Notes under the pieces: model-generated
Told to the model about the DNA's origin: nothing
Seen by the model: the letters and a program-made list of their open reading frames with translations, nothing else
The model's database searches: none
Program-made: the position numbers and the translations under genes
Assembly (NCBI GenBank): GCA_964512045.1
Contig: CAZEJK010000210.1
Span: 1-8,842, forward strand
Direction: 5' to 3'
Source: CAZEJK01 sp964512045
GTDB taxonomy: Bacteria > Acidobacteriota > Thermoanaerobaculia > Thermoanaerobaculales > Sulfomarinibacteraceae
Length of the DNA: 8,842 nucleotides
Shown here: positions 1 through 6,758 of the stretch, one piece after another
Position numbering within the stretch: position 1 is the first letter of the stretch
How the letters are laid out: every line of letters begins with the position of its first letter

Positions 1-218
1 GCCCCGACTGGGCCTTCGAAGCCCAAAGGGAACGCGGACGTCCCGTCCGCAGGAGCGAGCATGCAGCAAGGTCGGATGCGGACCAGAGGTCCGCGGTCCG
101 TGCATGGACGCCGACCGCCCCGACTGGGCCTTCGAAGCCCAAAGGGAACGCGGACGTCCCGTCCGCAGGAGTGGGCTTGCAGCAAGGTCGGATGCGGACA
201 AGATGTCCGCGGTCCGTG
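1..218 (-). repeat. Structured tandem repeat array, left copy (116-bp units)
   Basis: Two near-identical units are present at a period of 116 bp; matching hairpins start at 34 and 150, and at 78 and 194. Read on the minus strand, each unit has a 61-bp core (34-94 and 150-210). The core contains hairpin 1 (GCGGAC-N-TCT-N'-GTCCGC), a short CTTGCTGCAAG-like palindrome, and hairpin 3 (GCGGACG-GGA-CGTCCGC). A 55-bp connector follows; it has its own imperfect hairpin around TTCGAA (GGGC...GCCC). Hairpin 1 has a C-G closing pair in the unit at 78-94 and an A-T pair at 194-210. The array may extend left beyond the window. Read-through ORFs are open in several frames and show no protein-like features, so the array is treated as non-coding. 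It resembles REP/BIME-type intergenic elements in design. No function can be read from it. Confidence 0.9.
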
Positions 219-270
219 CACGTTCGCGAAATGGCGGATTGAAAACGTTCACCATTCGCAAGACGACAGG
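219..270. other. Non-repeat spacer inside the left array, with imperfect inverted repeat
   Basis: This 52-bp stretch interrupts the repeat array and matches neither connector type. It is less GC-rich than its surroundings. GCGAA-A-TGG at 226-234 can pair with CCATTCGC at 252-259 with one bulged A, giving an imperfect hairpin. It also contains TTCGCGAA and AACGTT palindromes. It may be a remnant of an older unique sequence or a diverged connector. Function unknown. Confidence 0.5.
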
Positions 271-334
271 ACCGCGGACGTCCCGTCCGCAGCATCGAGC
301 ATGCAGCAAGTCTGATGTGGACCGGACGTGCCCC
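271..334 (-). repeat. Decayed repeat unit abutting the transporter stop codon
   Basis: Hairpin 3 is intact at 274-290 and the central GCAGCAAG text is preserved at 303-310. The part that should be hairpin 1 (about 317-333) has lost its pairing through substitutions and a small deletion. The unit stops directly before the TCA at 335-337, which is the stop codon of the minus-strand transporter. It is therefore the unit nearest the gene and the most degraded one in the window. Confidence 0.75.
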
Positions 335-1240
335 TCACGGGCCATCGCGACCCGCCGCAGCGGGGACCCTGGGCCGGCTGATGGTCGGCAGGATCTGCGC
401 GAGGGTGAGCGCAGCCAGGATCAGTACGCCGCCGGCGAGCTGGATGGCAGTCAGACGGTCGCCGGCGAGCAGGTAGCCGAACACAGCGGCGAACACCGGC
501 TCCATCGTCAAGATCACCGCGGTCTGAGCGGTGGTGAGGTGTCGCTGCGCCCAGGTCTGGATGCCATATGCGGCTGCGGACGCGAAGATCCCACAGATCA
601 GAATCGCCGGCCAAACGCCGGGCGGCGGCAGCTCGATCGGGTCCACAGCGGGCCAAAACACGACGAACAGACCGGCGGTGACCACCATCTGGACCGTGGT
701 CAGGGCGCCGGTGTCGTGGTGCGGCGCCCTCCGGGAGAGCAGGGCGATGTGGGCGCCGAAGCCGAAGGCGCAACCCAGCATCAGCAGGTCACCGAAGGCG
801 AGGTTCGTCGGGCCGCGGCCCGACAGCAGCGTCATCCCGATCAGCGAGCAGGCGACTGCGATCCATGCTACGCGACGCAGGTGCGTGCCGTACCAGATCC
901 GGTCCAGCACCGGTGCGATGACGACGAACAGCCCGGTGATGAGACCGGCGTTGGTTGGCGTGGTGTGGCGCAGCCCCCACGTCTGGAGCAGGTAGGCCGC
1001 GGCAAGCACGGCGCCCGGGAGCCAGCCTGCCGCCAGCGAGCCACGATCGATGCGGCGGCCCCAGACGGCGGCCATGAGGACCGCGGCGAGCGCGAAACGG
1101 ACCGCCAGGAACGCGAGAACGCCCCATTGGGCGACGGCGTCCGCCACCAGGACGAACGTCCACCCCCACACCGCCGTCACGCCGAGCAGGAGGACGAATG
1201 CGACGGCGTGCAGGAGAGCGGAGACCGGGGGATGGCTCAC
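335..1240 (-). CDS. EamA/DMT-family membrane transporter (301 aa)
   Basis: Predicted inner-membrane transporter of the drug/metabolite transporter superfamily; the substrate cannot be read from the sequence. The protein has about ten hydrophobic segments (roughly 10-32, 39-60, 71-88, 95-116, 123-141, 147-168, 180-197, 208-228, 238-258, 264-285), arranged as two EamA repeats. Typical signatures are visible: AVWGWTFVLV at 23-32, TNAGLITGLFVVIAP at 96-110, and MEPVFAAVFGYLLAGD at 246-261 in the second repeat. The length of 301 aa is normal for the family. The start is a GTG at 1238-1240, the codon that keeps the whole first helix; only a weak purine run (GGGA) precedes it. The gene lies 48 bp downstream of the DHS-family gene on the same strand and is probably co-transcribed with it, so a link to polyamine-like compounds is possible but unproven. 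A repeat unit begins immediately after its stop. Confidence 0.9.
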   Translation of the reverse strand: MSHPPVSALLHAVAFVLLLGVTAVWGWTFVLVADAVAQWGVLAFLAVRFALAAVLMAAVWGRRIDRGSLAAGWLPGAVLAAAYLLQTWGLRHTTPTNAGLITGLFVVIAPVLDRIWYGTHLRRVAWIAVACSLIGMTLLSGRGPTNLAFGDLLMLGCAFGFGAHIALLSRRAPHHDTGALTTVQMVVTAGLFVVFWPAVDPIELPPPGVWPAILICGIFASAAAYGIQTWAQRHLTTAQTAVILTMEPVFAAVFGYLLAGDRLTAIQLAGGVLILAALTLAQILPTISRPRVPAAAGRDGP

Positions 1241-1288
1241 AGCGGTTGATTCCCGTTCGTCACCCGTGGACTGTTCGACTGGCTCGCC

Positions 1289-2260
1289 TCAGTCGCCGAG
1301 CACGTATGAGAAGACCAGCGGCGCCACGATCGTGGCGTCGGAGTTGATCATGAACCGCGGCGTGTCCGGCGCCAGCTTCAGCCAGGTGATCTTCTCGTTC
1401 GGCGGCGCGCCCGAGTACGAGCCGTACGAGGTGGTGGAGTCGCCGATCTGCGCGAAGTACGACCACAGCGGGGTGTCCTCGCGCTTGAGGTCCTGGATGA
1501 TCAACGGCACCACGCAGATGGCGAAGTCGCCCGCGATGCCGCCGCCGAGCTGGAAGAAGCCGATGCCAGGATCGGCGCAGTTGGCTTCGTACCAGTGCAC
1601 CAGGTGCTCCATCTGCTCGGTGCCGTGCCGGACGCCTGCGTGGGAGGGGATGGTGCCCTTGATGACCTCGGCCGTGTAGACGTTGCCGAGCGTGGAGTCC
1701 TCGAAGCCCGGCGAGTACACCGGGATATCGGCCTCGGCGGCCGCGATCATCCACGAGTCCGCCGGATCGATCTGGTAGTGCGGCTCGAGCACGCCGGAGC
1801 GCAGCAAGTCGTAGCAGAGCTCCCAGGGGAACTTCGGGCTCTCGGAGCGGGCAGCGTCGGCCCACAGCTCGATAAGGTGCCGCTCGATGTGCCGCATCAC
1901 CGTCTCCGGGATACACGTGTCGGTGACCCGGTTGAAGCCGCTTGCAGCCAGCTCGGCCTCCTGCTCCGGGGTCAGGTCGCGGTACTCCGGAACCATCCTG
2001 TACTCGGAGTTGGCCACGAGGTTGAACAGGTCCTCCTCGAGGTTGGCAGCGGTGCACGAGATGGCGTGGACCTTGCCATTGCGGATCATCCGCGCCAGCG
2101 AGATACCGAGCTCCGCGGTGCTCATGGCGCCGGCCAGCGTCACGATCATCTTGCCGCCGCGGTCCACGAGCTCCGTGTAGGCCTTCGCCGCGTCGAGCAC
2201 CTCGCGGGCGTTGAAGTGCTTGTAGTTCCGTTCCATGAACCGTCGGATCGGTGCCTGCAT
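1289..2260 (-). CDS. Deoxyhypusine synthase family protein, bacterial type (323 aa)
   Basis: NAD-dependent aminobutyl-transferase fold; cytoplasmic. In eukaryotes and archaea the family moves the aminobutyl group of spermidine to a lysine of eIF5A. Bacterial homologues usually lack that target, and some are tied to polyamine synthesis such as homospermidine. Visible landmarks: NAD-site segment SCTAANLEEDL at 68-78, PGFEDSTLGN at 184-193, LGGGIAGDF at 238-246, and NEKITWLKL at 288-296. Lys295 aligns with the catalytic lysine (human Lys329), and Trp293 and Glu289 are also kept. By-eye alignment puts Asn193, Asp245 and Tyr282 at human Asp243, His288 and Asp316, so the amine pocket differs. The ATG at 2258-2260 was chosen because GAGGAGGA lies 6 nt upstream and MQAPIRRF matches the usual bacterial N-terminus; an in-frame upstream start (to 2335) only adds a low-complexity leader. 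It is first in a two-gene unit with the transporter and divergent from sucA. No eIF5A/EF-P gene is in the window. Confidence 0.9.
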   Translation of the reverse strand: MQAPIRRFMERNYKHFNAREVLDAAKAYTELVDRGGKMIVTLAGAMSTAELGISLARMIRNGKVHAISCTAANLEEDLFNLVANSEYRMVPEYRDLTPEQEAELAASGFNRVTDTCIPETVMRHIERHLIELWADAARSESPKFPWELCYDLLRSGVLEPHYQIDPADSWMIAAAEADIPVYSPGFEDSTLGNVYTAEVIKGTIPSHAGVRHGTEQMEHLVHWYEANCADPGIGFFQLGGGIAGDFAICVVPLIIQDLKREDTPLWSYFAQIGDSTTSYGSYSGAPPNEKITWLKLAPDTPRFMINSDATIVAPLVFSYVLGD

Positions 2261-2266
2261 CGTCTG

Positions 2267-2274
2267 TCCTCCTC
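2267..2274 (-). promoter_or_regulatory. Ribosome-binding site of the DHS-family gene
   Basis: On the minus strand GAGGAGGA lies 6 nt before the ATG at 2260-2258. It is a strong Shine-Dalgarno match and decides this start over the upstream in-frame extension to 2335. Confidence 0.85.
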
Positions 2275-2384
2275 GAGCTGGTGCCTCTGGAGCGTGGGCC
2301 GTGCGAGCGGCTCGGCCGATCGTTGACCCTAACACACCCCCTCATCCCGCCGGTTGCAGCACAGCTCCCGTTCGCGACACGTTG

Positions 2385-2403
2385 GTCTCGGGAAATGCGA
2401 GAC
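2385..2403. promoter_or_regulatory. Inverted repeat in the divergent region
   Basis: GTCTCG at 2385-2390 and CGAGAC at 2398-2403 are perfect 6-bp arms around a 7-nt centre (GGAAATG). The site lies between the two transcription units, where an operator would be expected, but no regulator can be assigned. Chance is a real alternative at this arm length. Confidence 0.3.
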
Positions 2404-2436
2404 GTTCGGCGGGCGTTGTGGCAGCATGGCACTGAG

Positions 2437-2520
2437 ACCGATGAGCTGCCGAGATCTGAACCCGCGGCCGCCAGCTTTCATGCGCTGGGACTCCGCCGGT
2501 GAAACCGGCGAGGGATCGGT
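2437..2520 (+). promoter_or_regulatory. Cloverleaf-like structured leader upstream of sucA
   Basis: Four sets of complementary arms nest into one multi-branched fold. The closing helix is ACCGAT 2437-2442 with ATCGGT 2515-2520. Inside it are GCCG 2448-2451 with CGGC 2465-2468, CCAGC 2471-2475 with GCTGG 2484-2488 (8-nt loop), and the perfect 7-bp CGCCGGT 2494-2500 with ACCGGCG 2504-2510 (GAA loop). CCGCCGG at 2493-2499 can alternatively pair with CCGGCGG at 2522-2528, which would open the last two helices. The element ends 57 nt before the sucA start, so it would lie in the 5' leader if transcription begins upstream. Read on the minus strand it loosely resembles a tRNA, but the T-arm and acceptor do not form properly. 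It could be a regulatory leader, a decayed tRNA, or a DNA-level site. Found by eye only, with no folding-energy calculation. Confidence 0.4.
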
Positions 2521-2562
2521 GCCGGCGGTTGGAGAGGTTCCCGGTCGTGTCAACCTGTCGAC

Positions 2563-2568
2563 AAGGAG
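2563..2568 (+). promoter_or_regulatory. Ribosome-binding site of sucA
   Basis: AAGGAG lies 9 nt before the GTG start at 2578. It overlaps by one base the 8-bp palindrome TGTCGACA (2556-2563). A 5-bp hairpin AGGTT/AACCT (2535-2539 with 2552-2556) lies just upstream. Confidence 0.75.
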
Positions 2569-2577
2569 TCGTGTTCC

Positions 2578-5337
2578 GTGGCCGTGAGGAGTCCGCAGAG
2601 CGTCGCCACCCAGGCGTTGCCGGTGATCAGCAACGCGAACATGTTCGACGAGATGTACGAGCTCTGGAGGAGCGATCCGACCTCGGTTGACGCCGAGTGG
2701 CAGGCGTTCTTCCGTGGGTTCGAGCTGGCCTCATGCCCGCGCACGTGTGTCGCCGCCGAGGCGGCGCACCAGCAGTCTGCGGTGGCCAGTCTGATCTACG
2801 CCTACCGAAGCCAGGGCCATGTCGTCGCCAAGCTGGACCCTCTCGGGAACAACCTGGAGGAGCATCCCGATCTGGCGCTTGAGCGCTTCGGGCTCGACGA
2901 GTCGGACCTGGATACGGTATTCGACACGGGACACCTCGGTGGGCCCGACCGCGCGACACTGCGCGACATCATCGCGATGCTCAAGGAGATCTACAGTCGC
3001 ACGGTTGGAGTCGAGTACCTGCATATCCAGGATGTGCGGGTGCGCCGCTGGCTTCAGGCCGAGATGGAGCCTCGTCGGAACCAGCCGAATCTGGACCGGG
3101 AGGGGAAGCTCCAGGTTCTCGAGCTGCTGACCGACGCCGAGGTGTTCGAGCGGTTCGTGCAGAAGCGGTACCCGGGGCAGAAGCGGTTTTCCCTGGAGGG
3201 CGGGGAGTCGCTCATCCCGGCGTTCCACTGGCTGGTGGATATCGCCCCGGAGCTCGGTGTCGAGGAGGTGGTGGTGGGGATGGCCCACCGTGGCCGGCTG
3301 AACGTGCTGGCCAACATTCTCGACAAGCCGTACGAGATGATCTTCTCCGAGTTCGAAGGGAACTTCTTGGCGGAAAGCGTCGGTGGCGACGGCGATGTCA
3401 AGTACCATGTCGGGTTTTCATCGGATCATGTGAGCCACCGGACGGGCAAGCCGGTGCACATCTCGTTGACCTCCAACCCGAGCCACCTGGAGGCGGTCTG
3501 TCCGGTGGTGCAGGGTCGTGCCCGAGGCAAGCAGCGGTTGCGCCAGGACACCGAGGCTCGGCGCAAGGTGGTGCCGTTCCTGATCCATGGCGATGCGGCG
3601 TTTGCTGGCCAGGGGCTGGTGGCAGAGACCCTCAACCTCTCGCAGCTCGAGGGCTACCGGACCGGCGGTACGGTCCACTTCATCATCAACAATCAGATCG
3701 GGTTCACCACCCTGCCGCGGGATGCTCGCTCCACACGGTACTCGACGGACGTGGCGAAGATGATCGAGGCGCCGATCTTCCACGTGAACGGGGATGACCC
3801 GGAGGCCGTGGTGTACGTCACCGAGCTGGCGCTCAAGTTCCGCCAGGAGTTTGGACGCGATGTGGTGGTGGATATGATCTGCTATCGCCGACACGGTCAC
3901 AACGAGGGTGACGAGCCCAGGTTCACTCAGCCGGTCCTGTACGAGAAGATCAAGAACCGTCCGTCGGTGCGACAGCTGTACGCCGACCACTTGAAGGAGT
4001 GCTGCGCCCTCACCGCCGAGGAGCGCGAGTCGCACGCGAAGGCATTCCGCAGCAAGCTCGAGAAGGCGTTGGAGTACGTGCGCGAGGAGAACCCTCCGCT
4101 GCAGGTGGTGGCGTTCACCAAGACCTGGTCCGGGTACGACGAGCCGTACTCGCACGAGCCGGTGGAGACCGGCGTTTCACATGGGCGTCTGATGGAGACG
4201 GCGAAGGTTCTGACGACCGTGCCGGACGGCTTCTCCCTCAATCCGAAGGTCCAGCGCCAGCTCACGCAGCGGATGGAGGCCGTCGAGGAGAGCGGCACGG
4301 TCGACTGGGCGTTTGCCGAGCTGCTGTCGTTCGGCACGCTGCTGCAGGAGGCATTTCAGGTGCGGCTGTCGGGTCAGGACTCGGCACGTGGGACATTCTC
4401 TCAGCGGCATGCCGTCTGGCAGGACATGAGTACCCAGGAGCCGTACATTCCGCTCAAGCATGTGGCGCCCGGCGACCCTCGATTCTGCGTCTACAACAGC
4501 ATGCTGTCCGAGGCGGCGGTGCTCGGTTTCGATTACGGTTACTCGCTGACCGATCCGAGGGCGCTGGTGCTGTGGGAGGCTCAGTTCGGCGACTTCGCCA
4601 ACGGCGCGCAGGTGATCGTCGATCAGTTCATCGTCAGCTCGCTGTCGAAGTGGCAACGCACCAGCGGGCTGGTGATGCTCTTGCCACACGGGCACGAGGG
4701 GCAGGGCCCGGAGCACTCGAACGCGTACCTGGAGCGCTACCTGGCGGCGTGCGCCGAGGACAACATTCAGGTGATGAACCTGACCACCCCTGGCCAGTAC
4801 TTCCATGCCCTGCGTCGCCAGATGCACCGTCAGTTCCGGCGGCCGCTGGTGCTGATGGCGCCGAAGAGCATGCTGCGTCATCCGCGAGCCGTGTCGGATG
4901 TGGACGAGCTGGTGGAGGGACGGTTCCACGAGGCCCTGGATGATCCGATGGCGCCGACCGGGGCGAAGCGGTTGCTCCTGTGCTCCGGCAAGGTCTACTG
5001 GGATCTGATGGAGCATCGCGAGGAGCAGGGCATCGACGACGTTGCAATCGTTCGGATCGAGCAGCTCTACCCCTACCACGAGGCGCTCGTGGAGGAGATT
5101 GTCGGCCGTTACACCGGGATCGAGGAGATTGTGTGGGTCCAGGAGGAGTCGGCCAATCGCGGTGGGTGGTCGTTCATGATGCCCCGTCTGCAGCGGCAGT
5201 TCGACTCGGTTCCGGTACTCTATGTGGGTCGGGACGCCAGTGCCAGCCCGGCCACGGGCTCGTTGACGCTCCACCGCCGAGAGCAGGAGGAGCTGCTGCG
5301 CGCTGCGCTCGAGGGCACGGGCGGAAAGGCGATCTGA
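2578..5337 (+). CDS. sucA: 2-oxoglutarate dehydrogenase E1 component (919 aa)
   Basis: Thiamine-diphosphate-dependent E1 of the TCA-cycle 2-oxoglutarate dehydrogenase complex; it decarboxylates 2-oxoglutarate and succinylates the lipoyl arm of SucB. The N-terminal segment FDEMYELWRSDPTSVDAEW (23-41) is the short E2-binding domain typical of OGDH E1. Further signatures are HRGRLNVL at 237-244, TSNPSHLEAV at 298-307, the ThDP/Mg motif from HGDAAFAGQG (337-346) to NNQIGF (371-376), and RRHGHNEGDEP at 437-447. The transketolase-like pyrimidine domain has SEAAVLGFDYGYS at 644-656 (Glu645 the expected cofactor-activating residue), then LLPHGHEGQGPEHSNAYLER at 701-720, and the C-terminal domain has WVQEESANRGGW at 853-864. 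The length is close to the E. coli protein (about 930 aa), and no disruption is seen. The start is GTG at 2578, supported by AAGGAG upstream and by the position of the E2-binding segment. It is the first gene of sucA-sucB-lpd. Confidence 0.97.
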   Translation: MAVRSPQSVATQALPVISNANMFDEMYELWRSDPTSVDAEWQAFFRGFELASCPRTCVAAEAAHQQSAVASLIYAYRSQGHVVAKLDPLGNNLEEHPDLALERFGLDESDLDTVFDTGHLGGPDRATLRDIIAMLKEIYSRTVGVEYLHIQDVRVRRWLQAEMEPRRNQPNLDREGKLQVLELLTDAEVFERFVQKRYPGQKRFSLEGGESLIPAFHWLVDIAPELGVEEVVVGMAHRGRLNVLANILDKPYEMIFSEFEGNFLAESVGGDGDVKYHVGFSSDHVSHRTGKPVHISLTSNPSHLEAVCPVVQGRARGKQRLRQDTEARRKVVPFLIHGDAAFAGQGLVAETLNLSQLEGYRTGGTVHFIINNQIGFTTLPRDARSTRYSTDVAKMIEAPIFHVNGDDPEAVVYVTELALKFRQEFGRDVVVDMICYRRHGHNEGDEPRFTQPVLYEKIKNRPSVRQLYADHLKECCALTAEERESHAKAFRSKLEKALEYVREENPPLQVVAFTKTWSGYDEPYSHEPVETGVSHGRLMETAKVLTTVPDGFSLNPKVQRQLTQRMEAVEESGTVDWAFAELLSFGTLLQEAFQVRLSGQDSARGTFSQRHAVWQDMSTQEPYIPLKHVAPGDPRFCVYNSMLSEAAVLGFDYGYSLTDPRALVLWEAQFGDFANGAQVIVDQFIVSSLSKWQRTSGLVMLLPHGHEGQGPEHSNAYLERYLAACAEDNIQVMNLTTPGQYFHALRRQMHRQFRRPLVLMAPKSMLRHPRAVSDVDELVEGRFHEALDDPMAPTGAKRLLLCSGKVYWDLMEHREEQGIDDVAIVRIEQLYPYHEALVEEIVGRYTGIEEIVWVQEESANRGGWSFMMPRLQRQFDSVPVLYVGRDASASPATGSLTLHRREQEELLRAALEGTGGKAI

Positions 5338-5373
5338 CGCGGCCAGCGGAGCGGGCTTGCGGCAGGAATGGTG

Positions 5374-5380
5374 AGGGAGG
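5374..5380 (+). promoter_or_regulatory. Ribosome-binding site of sucB, fixing its start
   Basis: AGGGAGG lies 5 nt before the ATG at 5386. The earlier in-frame ATG at 5368 has only a weak AGGA and would add six residues before the normal lipoyl-domain start. The 48-bp gap between sucA and sucB (5338-5385) holds no terminator-like structure, consistent with one mRNA. Confidence 0.8.
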
Positions 5381-5385
5381 ATGCG

Positions 5386-6756
5386 ATGGCGGATGTGACC
5401 GTACCGGAGATCGGCGAGTCGATCACCGAGGGGTATCTCACGGAGTGGCTGGTTTCAGATGGCGACGTGGTGGCGTTCGAGGACGAGCTGTGCGTCCTCG
5501 AGACCGACAAGGTCACGATCAACATCGAGGCCGAGGAGGCCGGGAAGATCGAGATCCTGGTGGAGGCCGGCGAGACCGTCAGCATCGGACAGACGATCGC
5601 TCGGATCGACACATCGGCTGCCGGTGAGGCCGAGGAGTCTGCCCAGGCCGAGGAGGAGCAGCCTTCCGAGGAGGAGAGCGCGGCGCCGTCCGGCGAGGAC
5701 GACGAGGCGCCACGCGAGGTGCCGCAGACCTCCGGTCCTCCCCGGGAGACGCCGGCCGGCGTTGCACAGGCGCACGAGAAGCTGCAAGCGGAGGCAACCT
5801 CCATCTCGCCGTCGGCGCGCAAGCTGATGGCCGAGCACGGGATCGAGGCCTCCCAGGTGGCGGGCTCCGGCAAGGACGGCCGCATCCTCAAGGAAGACGT
5901 GCAGCAGTACCTCGAGAGCGCTGAAGCGGAGCGCGAGGCGAAGCCGGAGCCCACGAAGGCGCCGGCGGCCGAGAAGGCCTCCAGACCGGCCGAGGAGCGG
6001 GCGCCGAGAACGGCGACGGGCACCGAGCGGGTGGCCGATCCGCACGAGAAGGTGACCGAGCGGACCACGCGCACGCCGATGACCCGCATCCGTCAGCGGA
6101 TTGCGGAGCGCATGGTCCAGGCGCAGCAGTCGGCGGCGATCTTGACGACCTTCAACGAGGCCGATATGACCAACGCGATGGCGCTCAGAAAGCAGTACAA
6201 CGAGCGCTTCCAGGAGCGCTACGGTGTCAAGCTCGGGTTCATGTCGATCTTCGTCAAGGCTGTGGTGGATGCGTTGCAGGCGGTGCCCGAGGTGAACGCG
6301 CAGATCGACGGCAACGATATTGTCCAGAACCACTTCTACGACATCGGTGTGGCGGTGAGCACCGACCGGGGGCTGGTGGTGCCGGTGATCCGCGATGCGG
6401 ATCGGCTGTCGTTTGCCGAGATCGAGCTGGAGATCGCCAGGCTTGCGAACAAGGCGCGCGATCGGACGATCACTCTGGAGGATCTGTCGGGCGGCGTGTT
6501 CACGATCTCCAACGGCGGTATCTACGGCAACATGATGTCGACCCCGATCCTCAACCCGCCGCAGAGCGGCGTGCTCGGGATGCACGCGATCAAGAAGCGG
6601 CCGATGGTGGTCGACGATGAGGTGCAGGTGCGGCCGATGATGTACGTCGCGCTGTCGTACGATCACCGCCTGGTGGACGGCCGCGAGGCGGTGACGTTTC
6701 TGAAGCGAGTCGTGGAGTGTGTGGAGAACCCTGAACGGATGATGCTGGAGGTGTGA
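5386..6756 (+). CDS. sucB: Dihydrolipoyllysine succinyltransferase, 2-oxoglutarate dehydrogenase E2 (456 aa)
   Basis: Core E2 enzyme: it carries the succinyl group on a swinging lipoyl arm and transfers it to CoA to give succinyl-CoA. Domain order is clear. A single lipoyl domain spans about 2-75, with ETDKVT at 39-44 and the lipoylated Lys42. A Glu/Ala/Pro-rich acidic linker (about 76-138) follows, then the peripheral-subunit-binding domain from SISPSARKL at 139-147 to DVQQYL at 171-176, a second charged linker (about 177-224), and the acyltransferase domain to the end. The active-site motif SYDHRLVDGREA lies at 424-435, with His427 and Asp431. The segment from TTFNEADM (254-261) through KLGFMSIFVKAVVDAL is characteristic of succinyl- rather than acetyl-transferases. 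At 456 aa it is about 50 residues longer than E. coli SucB, and both linkers look longer. Its stop is 2 bp from the lpd start. Confidence 0.96.
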   Translation: MADVTVPEIGESITEGYLTEWLVSDGDVVAFEDELCVLETDKVTINIEAEEAGKIEILVEAGETVSIGQTIARIDTSAAGEAEESAQAEEEQPSEEESAAPSGEDDEAPREVPQTSGPPRETPAGVAQAHEKLQAEATSISPSARKLMAEHGIEASQVAGSGKDGRILKEDVQQYLESAEAEREAKPEPTKAPAAEKASRPAEERAPRTATGTERVADPHEKVTERTTRTPMTRIRQRIAERMVQAQQSAAILTTFNEADMTNAMALRKQYNERFQERYGVKLGFMSIFVKAVVDALQAVPEVNAQIDGNDIVQNHFYDIGVAVSTDRGLVVPVIRDADRLSFAEIELEIARLANKARDRTITLEDLSGGVFTISNGGIYGNMMSTPILNPPQSGVLGMHAIKKRPMVVDDEVQVRPMMYVALSYDHRLVDGREAVTFLKRVVECVENPERMMLEV

Positions 6757-6758
6757 GG

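Larger units (their letters stand above)
2261..2577. promoter_or_regulatory. Divergent intergenic control region
   Basis: These 317 bp separate the minus-strand DHS-family gene from plus-strand sucA and must hold the promoters of both units. No convincing sigma70 -35/-10 pair was found on either strand. A TTGACA on the minus strand at 2553-2548 and a TTGACC at 2323-2328 have no good partner. What the region does contain is a set of inverted repeats (2385-2403 and 2437-2520, listed separately) and both ribosome-binding sites. Short ORFs crossing it show no family resemblance and are not called. Confidence 0.6.

Noticed and set aside
335..1249. Large plus-strand frame opposite the EamA gene (from 104) and other long antisense frames opposite sucA, sucB and lpd.
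   Set aside because: They are antisense shadows of clear protein-family genes in GC-rich DNA, rich in Arg/Pro/Gly and His with no recognisable domain.
2437..2520. A functional tRNA on the minus strand, suggested by GGGTTCAGATC and a CCAGC/GCTGG arm.
   Set aside because: The T-loop has G where the invariant A58 should be, the T-stem is poorly paired, the anticodon-like loop has 8 nt, the acceptor helix does not join the T-stem correctly, and there is no CCA. Kept only as an alternative for the leader element.
2487..2528. Cobalamin riboswitch, suggested by GGGA...CCGGTGAAA...CCGG.
   Set aside because: The conserved CCCCGC-ACTGT core and the B12-box-like 3' part are absent, and the gene context (sucA) does not fit.
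2548..2553. Perfect TTGACA on the minus strand as a -35 box for the DHS-family unit.
   Set aside because: No -10-like hexamer occurs 16-18 bp downstream, and it would place the start nearly 270 bp from the gene.
2354..2587. A 77-codon plus-strand ORF overlapping the sucA start.
   Set aside because: It has no ribosome-binding site, its composition follows the structured leader, and it contains tRNA-like translation text (RDLNPRP), a common source of spurious ORFs.
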